DNA from: Leeuwenhoekiella sp044542075
GTDB lineage: Bacteria > Bacteroidota > Bacteroidia > Flavobacteriales > Flavobacteriaceae
Assembly (NCBI RefSeq): GCF_044542075.1
Contig: NZ_JBITTU010000006.1
Span: 248,001 to 312,000 of the forward strand
Direction of reading: 5' to 3'
Length of the DNA: 64,000 nucleotides
Each line of letters begins with the position of its first letter. Within the stretch, counting starts at the first letter, position 1. A program made the position numbers and the translations under genes. Shown one piece after another: positions 41,800-50,423 of the stretch. Under the pieces are notes generated by a model that was not told the DNA's origin, ran no database searches, and saw only the letters and a program-made list of their open reading frames with translations.

Positions 41800-42852
41800 T
41801 TAAGTAAGTTCTTTTAATGCGGCTATTAATTTTGTGTTTTCTTGAAAAGTTCCTACAGTAAATCGCAAGGTATTCTCGCACAATGCCTGCGTACTTCTAT
41901 TACGCACAACGATACCTTTTTTGATCAATTGATCATATCTTTTATTGGCATCATCAACTCGAGCTAAAATAAAATTAGCTTCAGAAGGAAACACATTTTT
42001 AACAAAATCTACTTCAAGTAATACTTTAGATAAATCATCCCTTTGTTCTAAAATTGAACTGATTTCACTTTTTACAGATTCCGAGTCTAATATGCGCTCA
42101 AGTGCTCTTCTTTGAGTAAGCTGGTTTACGTTATACGGTGGTTTTATTTTATTTAGGACTGCAATAATTTCTGCGGAAGCATAACAAATACCAAGTCGTA
42201 TACCTGCTAAACCGTATGCTTTAGACAGGGTTTGAATAATTACTAAATTAGGATATTCATGTAGTTGCGTTGACCAGCTTTCGCCTTCTGCAAAATCTAC
42301 ATAAGCTTCATCAACAATTACAAGTCCTTTAAAAGATTCTAGTAAAGTTTTTATAGATGCCGCTTCAAAGCTGTTTGCAGTAGGATTGTTAGGTGAACAT
42401 AAGAAGATCATTTTCGTCTGGTGATCTACCTGATCTAAAATTTTAGCTACATCTGGCTGAAACTCGTACGTAAGTAGTACTTCTCTGTTTGCTATAGCAT
42501 TTGTAGCCGCTAAAACACCATACATTCCGTATGTAGGAGGTAATGTAATCACATTATCTACGTTAGGCTCGCAAAAAGCTCTAAACAGCAAATCTAAAAC
42601 TTCATCACTACCATTACCTAAAAGAATCTGATCTGTAGGAACCCTCTTTGCAGTAGATAAATGTTGCTTTAAAGTCACCTGTTGCGGATCTGGATACCTA
42701 TTTACGCCATTATTATATGGGTTTTCATTTGCATCTAAAAACACCATATCATCGTGAAAATCTTTAAACTCATCTCGAGCCGAAGAATAAGGCTTTAATT
42801 TAGCCACATTATCACGTACCAATTTTTCTAAATAGAATGTTTGATTGGGCAT
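41800..42852 (-). CDS. hisC: histidinol-phosphate aminotransferase HisC
   Basis: A 350-residue PLP enzyme that transaminates imidazole acetol phosphate with glutamate. The Schiff-base Lys is in IIQTLSKAYGLAGIRLG; other family marks are LDANENPYN, CSPNNPTAN and VDEAYVDFAEG. Its ATG shares one base with the hisD stop (TAATG), so the two are translationally coupled. Confidence 0.96.
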   Translation of the reverse strand: MPNQTFYLEKLVRDNVAKLKPYSSARDEFKDFHDDMVFLDANENPYNNGVNRYPDPQQVTLKQHLSTAKRVPTDQILLGNGSDEVLDLLFRAFCEPNVDNVITLPPTYGMYGVLAATNAIANREVLLTYEFQPDVAKILDQVDHQTKMIFLCSPNNPTANSFEAASIKTLLESFKGLVIVDEAYVDFAEGESWSTQLHEYPNLVIIQTLSKAYGLAGIRLGICYASAEIIAVLNKIKPPYNVNQLTQRRALERILDSESVKSEISSILEQRDDLSKVLLEVDFVKNVFPSEANFILARVDDANKRYDQLIKKGIVVRNRSTQALCENTLRFTVGTFQENTKLIAALKELT

Positions 42853-44144
42853 TAGTTTTCTTGTTTAAGTTTATTTAAACGCAGGGTTACCGCATTTTTA
42901 TGCGCTTGTAAACCTTCGGCAGCTGCCATAAGTTCTATCGCATTACCTATATTTTGTATCCCTTCTGGAGATAGTTCCTGAAAAGTCATATTTTTCATAA
43001 AGCTATCCAGATTTACACCACTGTATTGCTTAGCATACCCATTAGTAGGTAAGGTGTGATTAGTGCCTGAAGCATAATCACCAGCGCTTTCAGGTGTATA
43101 ATTACCTATAAAAACAGAACCTGCATTGGCAATATTATCTACATAATACGCATTATCGTCTGTTGCTACTATAAAATGCTCAGGACCATACTCATCTATG
43201 AGCTCAAGTGCAATTTTATGCGTTTCGACAAATATTAATTTGCTGTTTGCGATGGCTCTTTCTGCGATAGACTTACGCGGAAGTACTTCAAGTTGTTTTT
43301 CTAGTTCTTTTTCTACGGAAGTAATAAAATTTTTTGAAGTAGAAACTAAAATAACCTGGCTATCAACTCCGTGTTCTGCCTGGCTCAGTAAGTCTGAAGC
43401 TACAAATGAAGCATCTGCAGTATCGTCTGCCACAACTAATAATTCTGAAGGACCGGCTGGCATATCAATACTTACGTTATATTTAGTCGCCATCTGTTTT
43501 GCAACCGTCACAAATTGATTACCTGGACCAAAAATCTTATATACTTTAGAAATGCTTTCGGTTCCAAAAATCATTGCACCAATGGCTTGAATACCTCCTA
43601 CTTTGTAGATTTTATCTATGCCACATAAGTGTGCGGTAAATAAAATCGCCGGATTAATATTTCCTTCTTTATCTGGTGGAGTACATAAAACAATCTCTTT
43701 GCATCCCGCTATTTTAGCAGGGATTGCAAGCATTAAAATTGTAGAAAATAAAGGAGCTGTGCCACCTGGTATGTATAAACCTACTTTTTGTATAGGTCTC
43801 TTTTCTTGCCAGCAATTTACGCCCGCAGTAGTTTCTACATGTACAGGAGGTGTTTTTTGAGCTTCGTGAAATCTTTCAATATTACCTTTAGCTAAACGTA
43901 TCGCCTCTTTTAAATCTGTATCTAAATTTGCAACGGCAGCTTCAATCTCTGTATTAGAAACTTCGATATTCTCAAATTCAATACCATCAAACTTTTTAGT
44001 ATAAAAATTGATAGCTTTATCTCCTTCTGCCTGTATCGCTTTAAACACCCCAAGAACAGTACCTTCTATCTGATCGTATGTTTGAGTGGGGCGTTCTAGT
44101 ATAGTTGCCCAAGTTGATCGCTCTGGTTTATCTATTTTAATCAT
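42852..44144 (-). CDS. hisD: histidinol dehydrogenase HisD
   Basis: A 430-residue zinc and NAD-dependent enzyme for the last two oxidations to histidine. Recognised by YIPGGTAPLFSTILMLAIPA, the MPAGPSELLVVADDTAD loop, DLLSQAEHG and the SAGDYASGTNHTLPT segment holding catalytic residues. Second enzyme gene after hisG, with a 22-base gap to it. Confidence 0.96.
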   Translation of the reverse strand: MIKIDKPERSTWATILERPTQTYDQIEGTVLGVFKAIQAEGDKAINFYTKKFDGIEFENIEVSNTEIEAAVANLDTDLKEAIRLAKGNIERFHEAQKTPPVHVETTAGVNCWQEKRPIQKVGLYIPGGTAPLFSTILMLAIPAKIAGCKEIVLCTPPDKEGNINPAILFTAHLCGIDKIYKVGGIQAIGAMIFGTESISKVYKIFGPGNQFVTVAKQMATKYNVSIDMPAGPSELLVVADDTADASFVASDLLSQAEHGVDSQVILVSTSKNFITSVEKELEKQLEVLPRKSIAERAIANSKLIFVETHKIALELIDEYGPEHFIVATDDNAYYVDNIANAGSVFIGNYTPESAGDYASGTNHTLPTNGYAKQYSGVNLDSFMKNMTFQELSPEGIQNIGNAIELMAAAEGLQAHKNAVTLRLNKLKQEN

Positions 44145-44166
44145 AGCAATTGATTTTCAAAATAAA

Positions 44167-45027
44167 TTATAAGACCATTTTTTCGATATCACTAACTAAA
44201 ATACCCTGAGCACCGGCATCTTTAAGGTTGTCTATTACTTCCCAGAATGCCTGTTTGTCTATTACAGAGTGAACACTACTCCATCCTTTTTCGGCAAGGG
44301 GTAAGACGGTAGGACTTTTCATTCCCGGAAGCATTTTAATTATATCATCAAGACGCTCATTAGGCGCATTAAGAAGTACATACTTATAATCACGGCCTTT
44401 CAAAACCGCTTGAATTCTAAATAAGAGCTTATCTAATATAACCTGACGCTCAGTATCTATTTTAGGAGAAACAGCGAGCACAGCTTCAGATTTCAACATT
44501 ACTTCTACCTCTTTAAGATTGTTCTTAAAAAGAGTGCTTCCGCTAGAAACGATATCACAAATCGCATCTGCCAAACCTATATTTGGTGCAATTTCTACCG
44601 AACCATTTATAATATGTAAATCTGCCTTTACGCCAAATTGTGATAAATAATTTATTACTGTATTAGGATAGGAAGTTGCTATTTTCTTCCCCTCAAAATC
44701 TTTAACCGAATCATATTTTGTGCCTTTAGGCACAGCAAGTGAAACACGACATTTTGAAAAACCTAATTTTTGTGCGATTGAAATATCTTCTCCTTTTTCA
44801 ATCAAAACATTTTCTCCAAGAATAGCGATATCTACTACCCCATCTCTCAAATATTGTGGGATATCCCCATTTCTCAAGTAAAAAACATCAAGAGGAAAGT
44901 TCGCAGCACTTGCCTTGAGTTGATCACGGCCGTTATCAATAGAAACACCGCAATCTTTTAAGATTTGTAAAGATTCTTCGTTAAGTCTACCAGACTTTTG
45001 AATAGCAATTCTAATTTTTTGAGTCAT
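44167..45027 (-). CDS. hisG: ATP phosphoribosyltransferase HisG, long form
   Basis: A 286-residue first enzyme of the pathway. IRIAIQKSGRL and DIVSSGSTLFKNNLKEVE (PRPP loop) are present. The C-terminal 75 residues form the ACT-like regulatory domain (KYVLLNAPNERLDDIIKMLP), so this is the long form that is feedback-inhibited by histidine and needs no HisZ. First structural gene, directly downstream of the leader attenuator. Confidence 0.96.
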   Translation of the reverse strand: MTQKIRIAIQKSGRLNEESLQILKDCGVSIDNGRDQLKASAANFPLDVFYLRNGDIPQYLRDGVVDIAILGENVLIEKGEDISIAQKLGFSKCRVSLAVPKGTKYDSVKDFEGKKIATSYPNTVINYLSQFGVKADLHIINGSVEIAPNIGLADAICDIVSSGSTLFKNNLKEVEVMLKSEAVLAVSPKIDTERQVILDKLLFRIQAVLKGRDYKYVLLNAPNERLDDIIKMLPGMKSPTVLPLAEKGWSSVHSVIDKQAFWEVIDNLKDAGAQGILVSDIEKMVL

Positions 45028-45062
45028 TTTTTCTTTATTAAGCTTGAGCTATTCAAACAGAA

Positions 45063-45089
45063 AACCCGTTTGAATGACTCAAACGGGTT
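45063..45089 (-). terminator. attenuator terminator hairpin of the his operon
   Basis: Perfect 11-base stem (aacccgtttga / tcaaacgggtt) with a five-base loop, followed on the minus strand by TTCTGTTTG-type T-rich DNA. It stands between the His-rich leader peptide gene and hisG. Confidence 0.85.
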
Positions 45090-45123
45090 ACTGTTATTTA
45101 TAAGCTAGCTATACACAACATTT

Positions 45124-45180
45124 TTACCTCGCCTGAACGCGTGAATAAAAATGATGATGATGTAAAGCTGTTCTTTTCAT
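45124..45180 (-). CDS. hisL: his operon leader peptide (attenuator peptide)
   Basis: An 18-codon frame missed by length filters: MKRTALHHHHFYSRVQAR, with four consecutive CAT histidine codons at positions 7-10. It lies 35 bases ahead of a strong terminator hairpin, which precedes hisG. This is the arrangement of amino-acid-sensing attenuators: when charged His-tRNA is scarce the ribosome stalls on the His run and lets the operon be transcribed. No separate anti-terminator pairing was worked out by eye. A weak promoter-like TAAATTCG (45190-45197) would make the leader transcript almost leaderless. Confidence 0.88.
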   Translation of the reverse strand: MKRTALHHHHFYSRVQAR

Positions 45181-45271
45181 ATGTGAATGCGAATTTATAA
45201 AAAAAAAGAATAAACCTATATATGAATCGGATAGTTTTTAGAAGTAAAGTAAATTATTTGAGTTAAAGTGT

Positions 45272-45279
45272 TATTTTTG
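45272..45279 (+). promoter_or_regulatory. candidate promoter box of the OmpA-like gene
   Basis: TATTTTTG, consensus match, 16 bases before the ATG at 45296. No -33 element at the standard distance. Confidence 0.35.
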
Positions 45280-45295
45280 AATAAATTCAAAAAGT

Positions 45296-46009
45296 ATGAA
45301 GAATTTTTCTGTTGCTTTTTTAGTGTTTTTAGGATGGTGCATTATTGGCTTCTACTTTTTAAATGCTAGTGATTCATTAAATAGGAGAAGTATATTTAGT
45401 AGTTATTTACCTCCGGCTCAAAAGGTAGTTTTAGATTTTGATGATGTAGATAATTCTCAAAGTCAAAATAATTTAATGAAACAAGAGCTTGAAGATTCTA
45501 ATATTAATTCATTTGTAGAAAATAATTTGGCTCGTGGTAATGAGCAATTAATCGAGACATTAAATAAAAGTATAGAGTCTAAGACACTTGCTATAGAGAA
45601 AGATAGAGAACGTCTAAGAGAAGCTCAATTAAATACCGATTCACGTAAAAAAAATACAGTTACACGAAAGGTGGATTATACATTTTATCCTGAATTTTCT
45701 ATAGGCGGTAGAGTTGTTGATGATTATTCTTCTCAAGATTTTTTAGATTATATTAAAATTAGACTCGAAAAAAAGCCTAATGCAAAGATTAAGATTATAG
45801 GCTATACAGATTATGTAGGAAGCGACATAGATAACTATAAAGTTGCATTTAAAGAGGCAATTCAAGTTAGAAATTATATCTTAGTACGGCTTAAAATACC
45901 TGAAAGTCAAGTTTTTGCATATTCAAAAGGTGAAAATGATCCAATTGTATTAAATACAAATGAATCTGAAAGAAAGAAAAATAACAGAATAGAAGTGATT
46001 ATAGAATGA
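45296..46009 (+). CDS. OmpA-like domain protein with N-terminal membrane anchor
   Basis: A 237-residue protein. Residues about 5-24 (VAFLVFLGWCIIGFYFL) form a single membrane helix rather than a clear cleaved signal. A charged, Asn-rich region with a possible coiled coil (SIESKTLAIEKDRERLREAQL) leads to an OmpA-type domain (about 150-237) with GYTDYVGSDIDN, a degenerate first helix carrying the Arg of IQVRNYI and the NNRIEVIIE ending. The Asp and Arg that grip peptidoglycan look retained. Likely inner-membrane anchored, reaching the cell wall. Overlaps the next gene by four bases. Confidence 0.8.
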   Translation: MKNFSVAFLVFLGWCIIGFYFLNASDSLNRRSIFSSYLPPAQKVVLDFDDVDNSQSQNNLMKQELEDSNINSFVENNLARGNEQLIETLNKSIESKTLAIEKDRERLREAQLNTDSRKKNTVTRKVDYTFYPEFSIGGRVVDDYSSQDFLDYIKIRLEKKPNAKIKIIGYTDYVGSDIDNYKVAFKEAIQVRNYILVRLKIPESQVFAYSKGENDPIVLNTNESERKKNNRIEVIIE

Positions 46010-46617
46010 TTCAGTACTCAATTTTTATACAGAAAAATTCAGATATGATTTCAATACCATTGATTTACATAGAGGTCTTTTTGTTGATGCTTACCTCTTT
46101 CTTAATAGGATATTTTTTCGCATTCTTTTATCAGAAATCAAAATACCTAAGGAAGTTAAACAAGCTGCAACGCTTGATTAATCTGGATAAAACTGAAGAA
46201 GATCCTGTTCAACATATAATAAATGAAGAAGAGGATACAGAAGAATATCGTAAGGTTGCTACACTTAAAAACATAGGTAAAAGCAGAAAGAATAAAATAA
46301 AAGAAAATACCATTTCTAGCGTTAAAGATGGTGAGTTAGATTTTGAAAGAATTGGTAACGCAGATGAGACTGATGCTGATAACCTTCAAAAAATAATAGG
46401 TATAGGCCCCTTTACAGAAGAAAAATTAAATGACATAGGCATTTATACTTTTGAACAAATAAGTAAGTTTAATTCTAATGATATAGAGATTGTTACAGAG
46501 CTTATTCAGTTTTTCCCTGATAGAATTATAAATGATCATTGGGTTTCTAAAGCTAAAATGCTAGCCGAAAGCAAACGAAGAACATTTAAAGAACCCATAC
46601 GTATGAAAAAAGCATAA
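46006..46617 (+). CDS. membrane-anchored helix-hairpin-helix protein
   Basis: A 203-residue protein with one N-terminal membrane helix (IPLIYIEVFLLMLTSFLIGYFF), then basic and acidic linkers, and a C-terminal domain of about 65 residues (LQKIIGIGPFTEEKLNDIGI...FEQISKF, FFPDRI, WVSKAKMLAES) that matches the helix-hairpin-helix module found as an add-on in NuoE and some ribosomal proteins. DNA or protein binding is possible. The ATG at 46006 overlaps the preceding stop (ATGA); an ATG at 46045 is an alternative start that would put the membrane helix at the very N-terminus. Coupled to the OmpA-like gene. Confidence 0.72.
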   Translation: MIQYSIFIQKNSDMISIPLIYIEVFLLMLTSFLIGYFFAFFYQKSKYLRKLNKLQRLINLDKTEEDPVQHIINEEEDTEEYRKVATLKNIGKSRKNKIKENTISSVKDGELDFERIGNADETDADNLQKIIGIGPFTEEKLNDIGIYTFEQISKFNSNDIEIVTELIQFFPDRIINDHWVSKAKMLAESKRRTFKEPIRMKKA

Positions 46618-46620
46618 AAA

Positions 46621-46642
46621 AGCCCCGAATTAAAACGGGGCT
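46621..46642. terminator. bidirectional terminator
   Basis: Seven-base stem agccccg / cggggct with A-run before and T-run after, between the convergent HhH gene and the prohibitin gene. Confidence 0.9.
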
Positions 46643-46662
46643 TTTTTAGTGTAAAATTAAAT

Positions 46663-47478
46663 CTAATCCTTTCCTAAGATAATTGGAAGACCACTCTCAC
46701 CAGAACCTATTACTATAACTTTAGAATTATTAGATTTAGCAAGCAGTAAAGTAGCTTCAATACCTTTGTCTTTTAAAATTTGATCATTAAGAGATTGACT
46801 TAAGATACGGTTAGCATCAGACTTACCTTGAGCTTCAATAACTTGTCGTTCTGCCTCTTTCTGAGCAGAAATTAATCTAAACTCGTACTCAAGTGATTCT
46901 TGTTCTTGTTTTAGTTTACGTTCAATAGCCTCCTTAATTGTAGCCGGTAATGTTACATCACGTACAAGAACTTCGTCTAATTGAATATATTGATTTTTTA
47001 TAATCTTCTTTGTTTCATCAAATATTTCTGCTTGTATAGCGTCTCTTTTAGAAGAATATAACTGTTCTGGAGTATATCTTCCTACAACCGAACGTGCTGC
47101 AGAGCGTATTGTAGGTAGAAGAATCCTATTAAGATAATCGCCACCTATTTCCTGATGTAGTTTTCCAAGGTTTTTAGCATCAGGTTGATACCATACCGAT
47201 GCTTCTAACTTAATATCAAGACCATTAGACGATAACACATTCATGATTTCTTTTAATTCCTGTCTACGTACTTCGTAAATAAAAACTTTATTCCAAGGTG
47301 CAACAACGTGAAAACCTTCTCCTAAAGGTGGAGCATCTGTTACAACGCCACCTCCAAAGGGTTTATACAACACACCTGCTTCACCAGAGTCTATAGTGAC
47401 TGCAGATTTAGCAATTATTACAATAAGAATAATTATTCCTATAATTATAGGTACTCCTATTTTTGGTAATCTATCCAT
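46663..47478 (-). CDS. prohibitin-family (SPFH) protein
   Basis: A 271-residue SPFH protein: an N-terminal membrane helix (VPIIIGIIILIVIIAKSA), the SPFH/band-7 core (GEAGVLYKPFGGGVVTD, EVRRQELKEIMNVLSS), then a long amphipathic coiled coil (KLKQEQESLEYEFRLISAQKEAERQ region). It should form large ring-like membrane assemblies, with a role in membrane organisation. The C-terminal tail ends VIGSGESGLPIILGKD. Downstream of the VWA gene with 17 bases between, so possibly co-transcribed. Confidence 0.9.
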   Translation of the reverse strand: MDRLPKIGVPIIIGIIILIVIIAKSAVTIDSGEAGVLYKPFGGGVVTDAPPLGEGFHVVAPWNKVFIYEVRRQELKEIMNVLSSNGLDIKLEASVWYQPDAKNLGKLHQEIGGDYLNRILLPTIRSAARSVVGRYTPEQLYSSKRDAIQAEIFDETKKIIKNQYIQLDEVLVRDVTLPATIKEAIERKLKQEQESLEYEFRLISAQKEAERQVIEAQGKSDANRILSQSLNDQILKDKGIEATLLLAKSNNSKVIVIGSGESGLPIILGKD

Positions 47479-47495
47479 ATATTTAAAATTTCAAT

Positions 47496-49535
47496 TTATA
47501 TTAATCCGTTATATTTTCTAAGGAACCACTCTGTCGTGAGGCTGATGATTATAAGTGCCAGCAGGTAAATGAAGTTGACTAAAGGTACGCTTTTTTTAAC
47601 AGCTCGCTGAATGGGTATATAGCGATCATCATTAATAAGTTGATCTACTAATTGGTCAATATTATTCAGAGTATTTATTCGTCCATTAGTCTCTGTAGCA
47701 ACAGTACTCATCTTAGCAAAATCGGCGTTCAGATTCTGTCGTTCTAAATTATACGGAATTAATGTAAATGCTCCTGATGATTTAATTCCGCTAGTTAATT
47801 CACTAATACTGAAAATATATTCGCCAGCCTCTAAATTTGTAAGATTAACCTGATAATCATTCCCCTTAATAACCAACGGCGATTCATAATTATAGGTAGA
47901 ATTTTTATTTTGAATTTTTATTTGCAAGTTCGCTCCAGGATCAAAAACATAATTTTGATCAAAGTAACGCGCACTTATTTTAATAGAGCTACCACCATAA
48001 TAGATACGCTCGTAGGCAACTGTTAATCTGGACCTTTTTTGATTTGATACAGCGTACTGAACAAGTTTATCTATTAGAATATCAAAATTTTCAAAACTAG
48101 AATTGTTTAAAAAACTCTGAATGCGCCATTGAAAAATACCGGTTCCAAAAAGTATTACCTCTCTCCTACCATCTATTTCTGTGATCGCTAATAACGGGTT
48201 TTTAGTAGAAACACCATTTACACGTTGATAAAATAATACATCACCATTACCTGCAATCTTAGATGATCCAAATTGAGTTTTAACAGGTGGGTAGTCTGTA
48301 AAGTCTAAATCTTCTAACTGAAACGAAGTAAATGATTTGTTAATTAGCGGTTGAGATTCTTCTGTTTGATTATTTACAGGTAAAGTAAATGACTCCTGAG
48401 AACTGTTTGTAAAATTGCGATTGGTTGCTGTCCCGGTTATGGTAAATCTGTTTTTATTAAGTTTATCTAATTCCGTATAAATACTATTAAATTTAGTGTC
48501 TGGTTCAAATAATATTATCAAATCTGACTCATTAATATCTATCGGAGTAACAGCTTTAACTTCCTTTAATTCTACAGAACGCAGTTGATTACTTTCGATA
48601 CTTTTTCTGAGTGTCCCTAAATCAGGGTGTAAAACTGAATAAGCTATTAATACTTTAGAACGTTGATCAATCACATCAACAGCAAAATTCTTTGTATTGT
48701 TCTCTGTATTTTTTTCGTTAGATAATGTACTTATCGTAGCTGTATAATTCTGAACACCTATTGCTGAAGCTTTTAGAAAAAAATTAAATCGATTTGTAGT
48801 TTGTAAAGCAGAAAACTGTTTACTTTCTTTGAAGACAACTGTACCATTTCTAGTAATAGTGAGTAAAGCATTAGTTTCATTATTTCCTTGATATTCAGTT
48901 ATAATTTCTACAGGAAATTCATTATCTAGATACGCATACTTATTTACATTAGTGCGTATGATTTTTAAATCTTCATATTGTGTCGTGTCTCCAACAACTA
49001 AAAAATTTATGGCTGTGTTTTTTACATCTGTTGAAATATACCGGTAGTTACTCCCTAAATTAGCATTACCGTCTGTTATAAGTAGAGGTGTGTACGTTTG
49101 ATCTTTATAAATTTTATGTAATGTACTAAGAGCGCTTGAGATGTTAGTCTGCTCTTCTATAAAATTAATACTGTCAAGTGATTTAATATCTGTACCAAAA
49201 GTGTACTGATCAATATCGAAGCGTTTGCTTAATTTATTATTGTTTAATAATTTTTGAGCTGTAGCATTTACATCTTTTGAAAAACCTAAATACTCTATAG
49301 AATTAGAATTATCTATGGCTAAAGCAAGCTTAGGCTTTACAGTTGTGTAGGTTACCTGTTTAAATTCAGGATTTAATAATAGCAGAAGTACCGAAAATAG
49401 TGTAATAAACCGTAAGCTACTTAAAATTAGCCTGAGTTTTTTAGAGCGTTCGGGTTTGTAGAAATAAAAAAGTATGGCAGCAACCAATGCTATTACCCCA
49501 ATGAGGATAATATATAGAATAGTGGATACTGCCAT
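47496..49535 (-). CDS. VWA-domain membrane protein (BatA/DUF-type)
   Basis: A 679-residue protein. Two N-terminal helices (LYIILIGVIALVAAILFYFY and LRFITLFSVLLLLLNP) and one C-terminal helix (PLVNFIYLLALIIISLTTEWFL) bracket a large extracytoplasmic region that starts with a von Willebrand A-type fold: the metal-binding DxSxS motif is seen as IDNSNSIEYL, with LLITDGNANLGSN further on. Such proteins in the Bacteroidota are annotated as VWA-containing or glutamine-amidotransferase-like; their role is unclear, often cell-envelope related. Stands between fabG and prohibitin, 24 bases after the fabG stop. Confidence 0.8.
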   Translation of the reverse strand: MAVSTILYIILIGVIALVAAILFYFYKPERSKKLRLILSSLRFITLFSVLLLLLNPEFKQVTYTTVKPKLALAIDNSNSIEYLGFSKDVNATAQKLLNNNKLSKRFDIDQYTFGTDIKSLDSINFIEEQTNISSALSTLHKIYKDQTYTPLLITDGNANLGSNYRYISTDVKNTAINFLVVGDTTQYEDLKIIRTNVNKYAYLDNEFPVEIITEYQGNNETNALLTITRNGTVVFKESKQFSALQTTNRFNFFLKASAIGVQNYTATISTLSNEKNTENNTKNFAVDVIDQRSKVLIAYSVLHPDLGTLRKSIESNQLRSVELKEVKAVTPIDINESDLIILFEPDTKFNSIYTELDKLNKNRFTITGTATNRNFTNSSQESFTLPVNNQTEESQPLINKSFTSFQLEDLDFTDYPPVKTQFGSSKIAGNGDVLFYQRVNGVSTKNPLLAITEIDGRREVILFGTGIFQWRIQSFLNNSSFENFDILIDKLVQYAVSNQKRSRLTVAYERIYYGGSSIKISARYFDQNYVFDPGANLQIKIQNKNSTYNYESPLVIKGNDYQVNLTNLEAGEYIFSISELTSGIKSSGAFTLIPYNLERQNLNADFAKMSTVATETNGRINTLNNIDQLVDQLINDDRYIPIQRAVKKSVPLVNFIYLLALIIISLTTEWFLRKYNGLI

Positions 49536-49559
49536 AAATTATTGCACTTTATTTTAAAA

Positions 49560-50306
49560 TTAGGTAAGCATACCGCCGTCTACCTGTAGAACTTGCCCTG
49601 TTACGTAAGCACTCATATCACTTCCAAGAAAAACGCACGCATTAGCAATATCTTCTGTGGTACCGCCTCTTTTAAGAGGAATCGCTTCGCGCCATCCCGC
49701 AACGGTTTTCTCATCAAGTTTAGCAGTCATTTCGGTTTCTATAAAACCAGGAGCTACAACATTTGTACGTATATTACGAGAACCTAATTCTAAAGCCATA
49801 GATTTTGAAAAGCCAATAATACCAGCTTTAGAAGCTGCGTAATTTGCCTGGCCAGCGTTACCTTTTACACCTACCACAGAACTCATATTTATAATGCTAC
49901 CATAACGCTGCTTCAGCATTGTACGCTGCACAGCCTTAGTCATGTTAAAAATAGATTTTAAGTTTACTTCAATAACCTGGTCAAAATCTGCTTCACTCAT
50001 ACGCATGAGTAGATTATCTTTTGTAATTCCTGCATTATTTACAAGAATATCTATAGAATCAAAATCTTCGGTAATCTGCTTAATTAACTCTTGACAATCA
50101 TCAAATGATGCCGCATTAGATTTATAAGCTTTGGCTTTTACTCCTAGGGCAATAAGCTCTTTCTCAAGTTCTTCTGCGGGACCTGCAGATGAACTATATG
50201 TAAAAGCAACGTTAGCTCCGTTTTGAGCAAAGATTTTAGCGATACCATTACCTATTCCACGGCTGGCACCCGTTATAATTGTATTTTTTCCTTCTAAAAG
50301 TTTCAT
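49560..50306 (-). CDS. fabG: 3-oxoacyl-ACP reductase FabG
   Basis: A 248-residue classical SDR that reduces 3-ketoacyl-ACP in fatty acid synthesis. TGASRGIGNGIAKIF binds NADPH, the NNAGITKDNLLMRM motif is FabG-typical, and the Ser-Tyr-Lys set is in NMSSVVGVKGNAGQANYAASKAG. The C-terminus TGQVLQVDGGMLT is complete. It lies downstream of a terminator after sucD on the same strand, so it has its own promoter. Confidence 0.94.
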   Translation of the reverse strand: MKLLEGKNTIITGASRGIGNGIAKIFAQNGANVAFTYSSSAGPAEELEKELIALGVKAKAYKSNAASFDDCQELIKQITEDFDSIDILVNNAGITKDNLLMRMSEADFDQVIEVNLKSIFNMTKAVQRTMLKQRYGSIINMSSVVGVKGNAGQANYAASKAGIIGFSKSMALELGSRNIRTNVVAPGFIETEMTAKLDEKTVAGWREAIPLKRGGTTEDIANACVFLGSDMSAYVTGQVLQVDGGMLT

Positions 50307-50379
50307 TCTAAATTTGTTGAATGGTTAGTTTCGACGAACGATAGTAAATATAGCAAACTTGAAGTGTTTGCACATAAAA

Positions 50380-50404
50380 AAACCGACACATTACGTGTCG
50401 GTTT
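50380..50404 (-). terminator. terminator after sucD
   Basis: Ten-base stem aaaccgacac / gtgtcggttt, five-base loop, followed by A/T-rich runs. It lies just past the sucD stop codon. Confidence 0.88.
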
Positions 50405-50423
50405 TAACGTGTTTGAAAAAAAA

